Positions 17,153-24,907 of a stretch of DNA of 64,000 nucleotides are shown piece by piece; the first letter of the stretch is position 1, and each line of letters starts with the position of its first letter. Below the pieces are notes generated by a model, which was not told the origin of the DNA, searched no databases, and saw only the letters and a program-made list of their open reading frames with translations. Location: positions 186,001 through 250,000 of the forward strand of contig NZ_JAUHPW010000001.1 of the NCBI RefSeq assembly GCF_030418455.1, in the 5' to 3' direction. The position numbers and the translations under genes are program-made. This DNA is from Demequina litoralis (lineage in GTDB: Bacteria > Actinomycetota > Actinomycetes > Actinomycetales > Demequinaceae).

Positions 17153-18064
17153 GTGCACCGCGAAGTGACCGTCTTCGGCAGCGCGAACGCGGACCTGCGG
17201 GTGCTCGTCGACGCGCCGCCGCTGCGCGGCGAGGTGAAGGTCGCTCACGACCTCGAGATGGGGCCCGGCGGCAAGGGTCTCAACCAGGCCGTCGCGGCCG
17301 CGCGGATGGGAGCACGGACCACCTTCGTCGGCGCGGTGGGCAACGACGACCACGGCGCGATGCTGCTGCGATGCCTCGCCGAGTCGGGCGTCGAGGCCTG
17401 CGTCGACGAGGTCGAGGGGCGGGCGACCGGCGCGGCCCTCATCGCGGTCGACGACGACGGCGACATCACCGTGATCGAGCTGCCCGGGGCGAACGCGACG
17501 CTGGACGTGCTCTCCGACCGCGCCGACCACGTCGTGAGCCACACCGGGGTGCTGCTGCTGCAGCTCGAGAGCCCCGTCATGGGGTCCGCGCAGGCGGCGT
17601 CCCTCGCACGCGAGGAGGGGGGCACCGTGGTCCTCAACGCGGGGCCCCGTGGCGCCTCGGCGGCCGGCATGCTGCACCTGGTCGACGTGCTGGTCGCCGA
17701 CGAGGAGGAGGCGGCGGCCCTCGCGGGGATGGAGGATGCGAGCCCCGAGGAGCTCGCGGCGGCGCTTGCCGCCAAGGTGCCGGCGGTCATCGTCTTCGGC
17801 GGCCTCCGAGGATCCGTCCTCGCGGACGCGGACGGCGTGCGTGCCCTGCCGCGCTACGTCGCCCACGCGCTGGACGCGTCGGCGGTCACCGACACCTTCT
17901 GCGGGGCGCTCGCCGCGGGTCTGGCGAGGCGGATGACCGTGGAGGAGGCGGCGCGCCGCGCGGTCGCCGCGGCCGCCCTCGCGGTGCAGCGGCCCGGGTC
18001 GGCGGACTCGATCCCGACCGCGGACGACGTCGACGACTTCCTCGCGCTCCAGCAGACGGGCTGA
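17153..18064 (+). CDS. PfkB/ribokinase-family sugar kinase with altered catalytic motif
   Basis: A 303-residue ribokinase-like protein. PfkB motif 1 is intact (GPGGKGLNQAVAAARMGA, about residues 38-55). Motif 2 normally reads A-G-D-T-F-x-G around the catalytic Asp; here it is SAVTDTFCGALAAGL, keeping the Asp but replacing the anion-hole glycine with Thr, so activity may be altered. GTG start at 17153 after ACAGGAGG. It is 35 bp upstream of deoD; a ribokinase/purine nucleoside phosphorylase pair would fit nucleoside and ribose salvage. Confidence 0.85.
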   Translation: MHREVTVFGSANADLRVLVDAPPLRGEVKVAHDLEMGPGGKGLNQAVAAARMGARTTFVGAVGNDDHGAMLLRCLAESGVEACVDEVEGRATGAALIAVDDDGDITVIELPGANATLDVLSDRADHVVSHTGVLLLQLESPVMGSAQAASLAREEGGTVVLNAGPRGASAAGMLHLVDVLVADEEEAAALAGMEDASPEELAAALAAKVPAVIVFGGLRGSVLADADGVRALPRYVAHALDASAVTDTFCGALAAGLARRMTVEEAARRAVAAAALAVQRPGSADSIPTADDVDDFLALQQTG

Positions 18065-18099
18065 GCCGTCCCCCACGCACCCCATGAGAGGGTGGCCGC

Positions 18100-18804
18100 A
18101 TGCCTACCCCTCACATCCGCGCCGAGCGCGGGCAGATCGCGGACCGCGTCATCATGCCGGGCGACCCCCGTCGCGCCGAGCGCATCGCCACCGACTACCT
18201 CGAGGACGCGGAGCTCGTCACGGACGTGCGGGGCATCCTCGGCTTCACCGGGACGTGGGAGGGGCGGCGGGTCACCGCGATGGCCTCCGGCATGGGCGCG
18301 CCGTCGATCACCATCTACGCGACCGAGCTCGCGCGCGAGTACGGTGTGCGGCAGATCGTGCGCGTGGGCACCTGCGGCGGCATGAGCACCGACGTCGCGG
18401 TGCGCGACGTCATCATCGCCACCGGGGCCCACACCGACTCGACCATGACGGCGAGCCGGATCCCGGGCGTCCAGTTCAGCCACCTCGCCGACTTCTCCCT
18501 CGCGCGCGCCGCGGTCGAGCAGGCCGAGCGCATGGGCGGCGACGCCGCGATCCACGCGGGTGCCGTGTTCACCTCCGACCACTTCTACCTCGACCGCCCC
18601 GCGCTCACCGAGGCGCTCACGGCGCACGGCACCCTCGCGGTCGAGATGGAGGCGGCCGCGCTCTACGCCGTCGGAGCGGCGGAGAAGGTGCGCACGCTCG
18701 CCGTCGTCACGGTGTCGGACCACCTGGTCACGGGGGAGAGCATGACCGCGGACGAGCGCGAGACCCAGTTCGACGCGGCCGCGAGGATCGCGCTCGCCCT
18801 CTAG
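18100..18804 (+). CDS. deoD: Purine-nucleoside phosphorylase, DeoD type
   Basis: A 234-residue hexameric-type nucleoside phosphorylase that splits purine nucleosides to base and ribose-1-phosphate. Signature features are IMPGDPRRAERIA (phosphate loop), RVGTCGGMS, VEMEAAALYAVG (ribose-binding Glu) and VSDHLVTGE carrying the catalytic Asp. Length matches E. coli DeoD (about 239). It follows the PfkB kinase gene by 35 bp and converges with the next gene 6 bp away. Confidence 0.95.
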   Translation: MPTPHIRAERGQIADRVIMPGDPRRAERIATDYLEDAELVTDVRGILGFTGTWEGRRVTAMASGMGAPSITIYATELAREYGVRQIVRVGTCGGMSTDVAVRDVIIATGAHTDSTMTASRIPGVQFSHLADFSLARAAVEQAERMGGDAAIHAGAVFTSDHFYLDRPALTEALTAHGTLAVEMEAAALYAVGAAEKVRTLAVVTVSDHLVTGESMTADERETQFDAAARIALAL

Positions 18805-18810
18805 CGGCGG

Positions 18811-19524
18811 TCACCGGGCGACGCGCACCCGCGCTGCGGCGACGAACGCGTCCCACACGGCGGAGGGCTCGTCGTGCTCGGGGTGCCACTGCAGCGCGAG
18901 GCAGAACGCCTGATCCGGGTCCTCGACGGCCTCCACGAGGCCGTGCACGGAGCGGGCGGACACCACGAGGCCGTCGCCGAGGCGGTCGATGGCCTGATGG
19001 TGGTACATCGGCACGTCGCGCTCGAGCGGGTGCAGGCTCGCGAGCAGGGTGTCGGGCAGCACGCTGACGCCGAGCTCGCGGAAGATCGCGTCGCCCTTCT
19101 GGTAGTCGTCGTGGCCCACCACGTCGGGGACGTGCTGATGCAGGGTCCCGCCGCGCGCGACGTTGAGCACCTGGGCGCCGCGGCACACCCCGAGGATGGG
19201 CATGCCCAGCGCGTGCGCCTCGCGGACGAGAGCGATCTCCCACGCGTCCCGGCCGGCGCGGGGCGCGTCGCTGCGGAGGTGGGCGTCCGCGCCGTACGCG
19301 GCCGGGTCGACGTCGTAGCCGCCCGTGAGGTACAGCGCATCGACGCGGGCGAGGGCGTCCGCCGCGAGGGCCGGGTCCTGCTCGGGGAGCACCGCGATGA
19401 CCGCGCCGGCACGCCGCACGGGCGCGATGTAGGCATCGGGCAGCCACACGGCCTCCGTGTCGTGCCAGATGCCGGTGCTCGACTGCTCGACGTACGACGT
19501 GACGCCGATGACCGGTGCTCCCAT
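18811..19524 (-). CDS. Gamma-glutamyl-gamma-aminobutyrate hydrolase family (class I GATase-like)
   Basis: A 237-residue glutamine-amidotransferase-fold hydrolase of the PuuD/peptidase C26 family. The nucleophile Cys is in LGVCRGAQVLNV and the catalytic His/Glu in LQWHPEHDEP; N-terminal GVTSYVEQ and LTGGYDVDPAAYG are typical. In E. coli PuuD releases GABA from gamma-Glu-GABA during putrescine use. No other Puu genes are seen nearby, so the true gamma-glutamyl substrate is open. The ATG at 19524 has GGGGGGA upstream. Confidence 0.88.
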   Translation of the reverse strand: MGAPVIGVTSYVEQSSTGIWHDTEAVWLPDAYIAPVRRAGAVIAVLPEQDPALAADALARVDALYLTGGYDVDPAAYGADAHLRSDAPRAGRDAWEIALVREAHALGMPILGVCRGAQVLNVARGGTLHQHVPDVVGHDDYQKGDAIFRELGVSVLPDTLLASLHPLERDVPMYHHQAIDRLGDGLVVSARSVHGLVEAVEDPDQAFCLALQWHPEHDEPSAVWDAFVAAARVRVAR

Positions 19525-19658
19525 GGTTCCCCCCGAACGGTGGGGCGCCCGCGCCCCTTGGTGGAGGAATCTACTGGTCCTCAAGGACCCCGATGACCAC
19601 CTTGCCCCGGTTCGGCCCCCGCCGCGGGGGCCCGCGCCGACCGTGCATCGTCCGCGGC

Positions 19659-19664
19659 TAGGCT
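19659..19664 (+). promoter_or_regulatory. -10 element TAGGCT for HAD phosphatase
   Basis: TAGGCT, about 29 bases before the ATG at 19693, with CCAGGAG as Shine-Dalgarno. The same TAGGCT or TAGGCTGGA form recurs before the genes at 30721 and 45133. No clear -35. Confidence 0.45.
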
Positions 19665-19692
19665 GGAGGCCGCCGACAGACCAGGAGTGACG

Positions 19693-20541
19693 ATGACCTA
19701 CCCCGACGCGTTCCACGTGCCGGACGGACCCCACGACATCCGGCTCGTCGTGTGCGACATGGACGGCACCCTGCTCGACGCCGCCAAGCGGATCCCCGAC
19801 GCGCTGTGGCCGCTCGTCGACCGGATGCACGAGCGCGGGATCCTGTTCGCGCCGGCCTCGGGTCGCCAGCACGCGACTCTCGCACGGCAGTTCTCACGGC
19901 TGGGCGACGGGCTGGTCGTGATCGCGGAGAACGGCTCCTACGTGCGGCGGGGCGACGAGGAGATCTCGTCCTCGCCCATCCCGACGGCGACGGTGCCCGA
20001 GATCGTGGCCGCGGTGCGCGCGCACGCGGCCGCGGGCTACGACGTCGGCGCGGTGCTCTGCGGCAAGCGGTCGGCGTACGTCGAGCGCACGGACGAGGCG
20101 TTCCTGTCGCGCTCGCAGCCCTACTACGCCGCGCTCGAGCTCGTCGACGACCTCACCGCGGTCGAGGACGACTTCCTCAAGGTCGCGGTCTACGACTTCG
20201 GCGACGCGGCGCACGACACGGCGCCGGTGCTCGCGCGCTTCGACGGCGAGCTCAAGGTCGTGGTGTCGGACCGCCACTGGATCGACATCATGGGCGCCGG
20301 TGTCGACAAGGGGGTCGCGGTCCGCCGCCTCCAGGAGGCGCTGGGCATCACGCCGGGCCAGACGGTGGTCTTCGGCGACTACCTCAACGACCTCGAGATG
20401 ATGGACGCCTCGGAGCTGTCGTTCGCGATGGCGAACGCCCACCCCGACGTGGCCGCGCGGGCTCGCTACACCGCGCCGTCGAACGAGGACGCGGGAGTGA
20501 TCACCACGCTGAGGCGCCTCCTCGACCACCCCGTCGCCTGA
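19693..20541 (+). CDS. Cof-type HAD hydrolase
   Basis: A 282-residue HAD phosphatase of the Cof/IIB subfamily: motif I CDMDGTLLDA (about residues 22-31), motif II PASGR, the conserved KGVAVRRLQEALG segment with motif III Lys, and motif IV GDYLNDLEMM. Such enzymes dephosphorylate sugar phosphates, FMN or PLP. Start ATG 19693 preferred over GTG 19687 because CCAGGAG lies at proper spacing. The stop codon touches the CsoR-type palindrome of the next gene. Confidence 0.9.
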   Translation: MTYPDAFHVPDGPHDIRLVVCDMDGTLLDAAKRIPDALWPLVDRMHERGILFAPASGRQHATLARQFSRLGDGLVVIAENGSYVRRGDEEISSSPIPTATVPEIVAAVRAHAAAGYDVGAVLCGKRSAYVERTDEAFLSRSQPYYAALELVDDLTAVEDDFLKVAVYDFGDAAHDTAPVLARFDGELKVVVSDRHWIDIMGAGVDKGVAVRRLQEALGITPGQTVVFGDYLNDLEMMDASELSFAMANAHPDVAARARYTAPSNEDAGVITTLRRLLDHPVA

Positions 20542-20559
20542 TACCCCCTGGGGTATAGT
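20541..20559 (+). promoter_or_regulatory. CsoR-type palindrome overlapping a leaderless -10
   Basis: ATACCCC-CT-GGGGTAT (20541-20556) is a perfect palindrome of the type bound by CsoR-family copper (or sulfur-sensing CstR) repressors. It overlaps TATAGT (20554-20559), a near-consensus -10 exactly six bases before the GTG at 20566. Repressor binding would block the polymerase directly. No csoR gene is in the window. Confidence 0.7.
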
Positions 20560-20565
20560 TCCCGC

Positions 20566-21039
20566 GTGGACGTCCTCATCTCCCTGCGCCGCTGGCCGGC
20601 TCGTCGGTGGCTCGTCGCGCTCGGCACCGCCGTCGCGACCTACCTGTTCATCGCCCTGCCGACGGACCTCGTGCCCAACCCCGTGTTCGGACGCGAGATC
20701 CCGCCGACCGCGTGGTCGTACTGGGCCCTCGCCGTGTCGGCGATCCTGTCGGGGCTGCTCGCCGCGACCTACGTCGCGACGCCGGAGGAGGCGAAGGCGC
20801 AGCGCGACGGCAAGCTCGGGATGGCGGGCGCGTTCGTGACGTTCTTCGCCGTCGGCTGCCCGGTGTGCAACAAGCTCGTGCTCCTCGCGCTCGGCTACAC
20901 GGGGGCGATCCAGTTCTTCGAGCCGATCCAGCCCTACCTTGCGGTCGGCGCGATCGTCCTGCTCGGCTGGGCGCTCGTGTCCCGCGTGCGGAACGAGTAC
21001 GCGTGCACGCTGCCGAGGCGCGAGCGCGTCGACGCCTGA
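20566..21039 (+). CDS. Four-TM membrane protein with CPVC motif
   Basis: A 157-residue integral membrane protein with about four helices (residues about 14-36, 47-70, 86-108, 123-142). The third helix contains AVGCPVCNKLVLLALG, a CxxC pair of the kind seen in metal-handling or thiol-disulfide proteins, and the tail has another Cys (NEYACTLP). The family is conserved in actinobacteria but has no name I can give. The CsoR-type operator suggests induction by Cu(I) or reactive sulfur. The GTG start directly follows the -10, so the mRNA is likely leaderless. OsmC follows 100 bp downstream. Confidence 0.75.
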   Translation: MDVLISLRRWPARRWLVALGTAVATYLFIALPTDLVPNPVFGREIPPTAWSYWALAVSAILSGLLAATYVATPEEAKAQRDGKLGMAGAFVTFFAVGCPVCNKLVLLALGYTGAIQFFEPIQPYLAVGAIVLLGWALVSRVRNEYACTLPRRERVDA

Positions 21040-21140
21040 AGCAGGCGCCGGACGTCGACTGGGCCCTAACGTGGGACGTGGGGGAACCCGCGCCCGCCGG
21101 CGACCGCCGGCGGACCCGCAACCAGGCGAAGGAGCACGTG

Positions 21141-21578
21141 ATGACGGTCTCGAGCAAGGCGATGACGAAGTGGTACAGCGGGCTGACGACGGGTCAGGGC
21201 AAGACGACCCTGGCGTCCGGCAACGGCGAGTTCGAGGTCGACTGGCAGGCCCGCTCCGAGGGCCGTGAGAAGGCGACCACCCCCGAGGAGCTGCTCGCGG
21301 CCGCGCACGCCTCGTGCTACTCGATGGCGCTGTCCTTCGCGCTCGAGCAGAACGGGACCCCGCCGCACTGGGTGCAGGTCGAGGCCGAGGTCAAGTTCGA
21401 GGCCGGCGTGGGGGTGAAGTCGAGCATGCTCACGGTCCACGCGAAGGTGTCGGGCATCGACCAGCTCGAGTTCTCGCGCTTCGCCGAGGACGCGAAGGAC
21501 AACTGCCCGGTCTCGAAGGCGCTGGCGGGCGTCGACATCTCGCTGGAGAGCGCGACGCTCGAGGAGTCGGTCGTCTAG
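21141..21578 (+). CDS. OsmC/Ohr-family peroxiredoxin
   Basis: A 145-residue OsmC-type hydroperoxide reductase. The two redox cysteines appear as AAAHASCYSMALS (about residue 59) and KDNCPVSKAL (about residue 125). Such proteins reduce organic hydroperoxides with lipoyl or thiol donors. ATG at 21141 after GAAGGAG. The upstream 101-bp gap holds a TAACGT (21067-21072), a possible own -10. Together with the CxxC membrane protein it may form a redox or metal stress pair. Confidence 0.92.
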   Translation: MTVSSKAMTKWYSGLTTGQGKTTLASGNGEFEVDWQARSEGREKATTPEELLAAAHASCYSMALSFALEQNGTPPHWVQVEAEVKFEAGVGVKSSMLTVHAKVSGIDQLEFSRFAEDAKDNCPVSKALAGVDISLESATLEESVV

Positions 21579-21592
21579 GGCGCCACCCTAGA
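21574..21592. terminator. Hairpin containing both convergent stop codons
   Basis: TCTAGGG, loop CGCCA, CCCTAGA: a perfect 7-bp stem. The osmC stop (TAG, 21576-21578) is in the left arm and the amidohydrolase stop (TAG, 21590-21588) in the right arm. It probably terminates both convergent genes, although there is no U tract. Confidence 0.5.
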
Positions 21593-23000
21593 GGGCCGCG
21601 TGCGTGACGCGGCCCGCCACGAGGGTGAGGCCCACGGGCAGCGCGCGCAGCGCGTCGCCCGTGGCGGCCCACGGGTCGCCGTCGAGCACGGCGAGGTCCG
21701 CGGGCTGCCCCGGCTCGACCGTGCCGCGCGTGCTCGCGGTCAGCGCCTCGTCCACCGTGACGGCCTGCTCCGCGTGCCACGCAGGCCGGTCGCCGCGCGT
21801 GCGCCGGACCGCCGCGGCGATCCCGATCCACGGGTCGAGCGGGGCGACGGGTGCGTCCGAGCCCAGCGCCACCCGGGCGCCCGCGTCGAGCAGCGCGCGC
21901 AGCGGGAACGCGCGGCGCGTGCGGCCGGCCCACAGCTCGTCGGCGACGTCGCGATCGTCGAGCGCGTGCTCGGGCTGCATGCTCGCGACCACGCCCATCC
22001 GCGCGAAGCGCGCGAGGTCGGCATCGGCCACGAGCTGCGCATGCTCGATGCTGCCGCGGGCGCGCGTCGCCTCGAACGCGTCGAGCGCGATCGCGTTGGC
22101 CGCGTCGCCGATCGCGTGGATCGCGCACGCGAGGCCCGCACCCGTCGCGCGCATCATCAGCTCGCCCAGGGCCGGGGCATCGACGTTCTGCATGCCGACG
22201 CCGCCGTCCGGGTACGGGTCGGCGCAGTGCGCGGTGCGCGTGTTGAGAGAGCCGTCGGCGATCACCTTGAGCGGGCCGTGACGCACGAGGCCGCGTGTGC
22301 CCGCCACCGGGTCGCCCGTGCCCGCGCCGGCGGCGATCCGGTCCTCGAGCAGGTCGGCGTAGAAGCCCGCGTCGACCCGGAGCCCCGTGATGCCGGCGGC
22401 GATGCGCGCGGCCCATGCGGCCGCCGTGTCGGCGAGCTCGAGGTCGACGATGCCGACCACGCCCCGGGACGATGCGGCGCGCACGGCCTCCGCGACGGCG
22501 GCCGGCGGCGGGGGAGCGGCGTCGAGCGCGACCTGCGCGGCGAAGGCCTCGTCCTCGCGCAGCAGGCCGGGACGGCAGCCGAGCGCGAGCGCCGCGGCGG
22601 TGTTGACCCAGGCGGTGTGGAGGTCGCCCGACAGGAGCACGGTGGGGGCGGGGCGGGCGGCGTCGAGCGCCGCCGCGGTCGGCGGCTCCGCCCAGGTGGC
22701 CCAGCGGAACCCGAAGCCGACCAGCAGCCCGTCGGCCGGAGCGTGAGCGACCGCGGCGCACGCCTCCGCCGCCGATGCCGCGCCGGACACGTCGAGCCGG
22801 CCGCGGGTGCGGACCCACTGGCCGAAGTGCACGTGCGCGTCCCACAGGCCCGGCACCACGAGGCGGCCGTCGACGGGGAGCTCCTCGCGGCCGCGTCCGA
22901 GGTCCGGACCGATCGCCGCGATGACGCCGCCGTCGACGGCGATGTCGAGCGGGCCTTCGTGGCCGCGCAGCCGGGCGGCGCGCAGGACGAGGTCGTGCAT
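21588..23000 (-). CDS. Amidohydrolase, YtcJ-like
   Basis: A 470-residue metal-dependent amidohydrolase of the YtcJ/amidohydrolase-3 group. It shows LWDAHVHFGQW (metal-binding HxH, about residues 53-63), IAHAPADG, AIHAIGDAANAIALDAF (metal His) and LGSDAPVAPLDPWIGI with the catalytic Asp. Substrates of this group are varied amides and carbamates and are mostly unknown. The ATG at 23000 follows AGGAGCACCC. Divergent from the EI24 gene at 23090. Confidence 0.87.
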   Translation of the reverse strand: MHDLVLRAARLRGHEGPLDIAVDGGVIAAIGPDLGRGREELPVDGRLVVPGLWDAHVHFGQWVRTRGRLDVSGAASAAEACAAVAHAPADGLLVGFGFRWATWAEPPTAAALDAARPAPTVLLSGDLHTAWVNTAAALALGCRPGLLREDEAFAAQVALDAAPPPPAAVAEAVRAASSRGVVGIVDLELADTAAAWAARIAAGITGLRVDAGFYADLLEDRIAAGAGTGDPVAGTRGLVRHGPLKVIADGSLNTRTAHCADPYPDGGVGMQNVDAPALGELMMRATGAGLACAIHAIGDAANAIALDAFEATRARGSIEHAQLVADADLARFARMGVVASMQPEHALDDRDVADELWAGRTRRAFPLRALLDAGARVALGSDAPVAPLDPWIGIAAAVRRTRGDRPAWHAEQAVTVDEALTASTRGTVEPGQPADLAVLDGDPWAATGDALRALPVGLTLVAGRVTHAAL

Positions 23001-23077
23001 GGGTGCTCCTCGCGGCGGCGGAGGCGCCTCTGTCGGGCGCGATGCGCGTCACTGTAGCCCGCCGGGGGAGGCGCCGT

Positions 23078-23083
23078 TAGCAT
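23078..23083 (+). promoter_or_regulatory. Leaderless-type -10 TAGCAT
   Basis: TAGCAT six bases before the ATG at 23090, with no Shine-Dalgarno between them. This is the spacing of leaderless actinobacterial mRNAs. Confidence 0.5.
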
Positions 23084-23089
23084 CGGCGC

Positions 23090-23905
23090 ATGCCGAACGC
23101 CCGCGCCGTCCCCGCCCGTGCGCGCGAGGTCGCCGTCGGCGTCCGCACCGTGGCCGCCGGGCTGCGCGCGTGGGCCCGCGCGCCACGGCTGCTCGGCCTC
23201 GGCGTGCTGCCCGGGCTGCTCGTGGGGGCGGTGCTCGGGATCGGGCTCGGTGTGCTCGCCGTCAATGTCGGCGCCGTCGGACGGGGGCTGGCGGGAGCGC
23301 TCGGGCTCGACGACGGGTGGCTCGGGGACGTCGCCGCCGTGACGGCCTCGGTGGCGGTCCTGGCCGCATCGTCCCTCGTGGCGGTGGCGCTGTTCGCCAC
23401 CCTCACGCTGACGGTCGGGCAGCCGTTCTTCGAGGCGGTCTCGCGTCGCGTCGACGCCCGCCTCGACGCGGAGCCCGAGGGCGAGCCGTGGTGGCCCGCG
23501 CTGCTGCGGGGGATCGGCGAGGGCATCGTCACGCTCGCCATCTCGATCGGGGTGTCGCTGCTGCTCCTCGGGATCGGGCTGCTGCCCGTGGTGGGCTCGG
23601 TGACCGCGTTCACCATCGGCGTGCTCGTGGGCGGACGGCTCCTCGCGATCGAGCTGACGGCCTACCCGATGGCCCGGCGCGGGATCGTGGCGCGGCGCGA
23701 CCGGGTCCGGGCGCTGCGGCCGTACCGGCTGCGCCTGGTCGCCTTCGGCGCCGCGGTCTTCCTCATCTTCCTGCTGCCGCTCGGCGCCGTGCTCGCGATG
23801 CCCGCGGCGGTCGCGGGAGCGACCCTGCTGGTGCGCGACCTCCCCCTCGCCCCACCCACCCCGTCCGACGGTGCGCACGGAACGGGTCCCGACACGCCGG
23901 CCTGA
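23090..23905 (+). CDS. EI24/CysZ-like membrane protein
   Basis: A 271-residue membrane protein with about four long hydrophobic segments (residues about 38-66, 80-108, 150-180, 212-240) and the EI24/CysZ features TLTLTVGQPFFEAVSRRVD and ITLTAYPMARRGI-like spacing (ELTAYPMARRGIVARR). CysZ of proteobacteria imports sulfate; the actinobacterial relatives are uncharacterised and no sulfate genes are nearby. The disordered C-terminal tail is rich in Pro and Gly. Probably leaderless (TAGCAT, 23078-23083). Confidence 0.8.
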   Translation: MPNARAVPARAREVAVGVRTVAAGLRAWARAPRLLGLGVLPGLLVGAVLGIGLGVLAVNVGAVGRGLAGALGLDDGWLGDVAAVTASVAVLAASSLVAVALFATLTLTVGQPFFEAVSRRVDARLDAEPEGEPWWPALLRGIGEGIVTLAISIGVSLLLLGIGLLPVVGSVTAFTIGVLVGGRLLAIELTAYPMARRGIVARRDRVRALRPYRLRLVAFGAAVFLIFLLPLGAVLAMPAAVAGATLLVRDLPLAPPTPSDGAHGTGPDTPA

Positions 23906-23925
23906 ACGACCCGCCCGGTCCCCGG

Positions 23926-24807
23926 TCAGGTGGCCGACGCCTCGAGGGCCGCACGCACCGCCTCGACCGCCGGGTCGCGCCGCGAGGTCGCGCGCATCGC
24001 GGTGAAGACGGTGCGCCGCGGGCCGCCCGCGAGCGGCAGCACCCGCGCGTCGATCCCCGCGTACGACACCATGAGCCCCGGCAGGATCGCGACGGCCAGG
24101 CCCTTCTGCACCAGCTGCACGTGGGCCTGCAGGTCCGAGCTCTCGAAGCGCACGTCGGGCTCGAAGCCCGCGACCCGGCAGGTCTGCTCGGCGAAGTGGC
24201 GCGTCGCGGTGCCCGCGGGCTCCATCACCCACGCGGCGTCGGCGAGCTCCGCGACGGACGAGGCGCCCGCCCACTCGCCGCCGACCGCGAGGAGCAGCTC
24301 GTCGCGGACCAGCGGCCGGCGCACGACACCCGGGTAGTGCGGCGCCGAGTGGTGGGGGTACTCCTCGGCGACCACGAGGTCGTACTCGCGCGCCCACGTG
24401 TCCGCGAACGCCTCCTCGGGCTCGGTCTGGGTCACCTTGACGCGGATCCCGGGGTGGCTCTCGCGCAGCCGCAGCAGCGCGCCGGTGACGATCGTGAGCG
24501 CCGCGGACTGGAAGACCGCGAGCCGCACGGTGCCGGTGACGCGCCCCGAGCCGGCGCTGAGCTCGGCCTCCGCCAGCTCCATGGTGTCGAGCAGCTCGTG
24601 CGTCCGGGCGACCAGCCGCTCGCCGGCGGGCGTGAGGATGACGCGTCGTCCCGAACGGATCGTGAGCGGCACCCCGGCCTCGCGTTCGAGCGTCGCGAGC
24701 TGCTGGGACACGGCGGACGCGGTGTAGCCGAGCGCGTCCGCGGCGGCCGCGATCGTGCCGCGCAGGGCGAGCTCCCGGAGGGCGACGAGACGGACGAGGT
24801 CGAGCAC
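23926..24807 (-). CDS. LysR-family regulator, likely of putA
   Basis: A 293-residue LysR regulator: winged HTH at residues about 5-62 (LRELALRGTIAAAADALGYTASAVSQQLATLE split over the two helices) and a periplasmic-binding-like effector domain. The GTG at 24807 is supported by TATGCT (24819-24814) six bases upstream, implying a leaderless mRNA. It is divergent from putA and a perfect palindrome (24828-24843) lies between them. Proline or its oxidation products are plausible effectors (inference). Confidence 0.88.
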   Translation of the reverse strand: MLDLVRLVALRELALRGTIAAAADALGYTASAVSQQLATLEREAGVPLTIRSGRRVILTPAGERLVARTHELLDTMELAEAELSAGSGRVTGTVRLAVFQSAALTIVTGALLRLRESHPGIRVKVTQTEPEEAFADTWAREYDLVVAEEYPHHSAPHYPGVVRRPLVRDELLLAVGGEWAGASSVAELADAAWVMEPAGTATRHFAEQTCRVAGFEPDVRFESSDLQAHVQLVQKGLAVAILPGLMVSYAGIDARVLPLAGGPRRTVFTAMRATSRRDPAVEAVRAALEASAT

Positions 24808-24827
24808 CCCCGAAGCATAAGCATTCC

Positions 24828-24843
24828 TTACGAATATTCGTAA
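24828..24843. promoter_or_regulatory. LysR operator palindrome in lysR-putA gap
   Basis: TTACGAAT-ATTCGTAA, a perfect 16-bp palindrome containing the T-N11-A LysR core. It overlaps the -35 region of the divergent lysR promoter and lies 65 bp upstream of putA. It is a locally AT-rich patch in a GC-rich background. Confidence 0.75.
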
Positions 24844-24907
24844 GTCGGGGTCGCTGGTGCTGTGGGGTTGCACGGCCCGACACTGATGCCCTGAGAGAAG
24901 GAGCACC

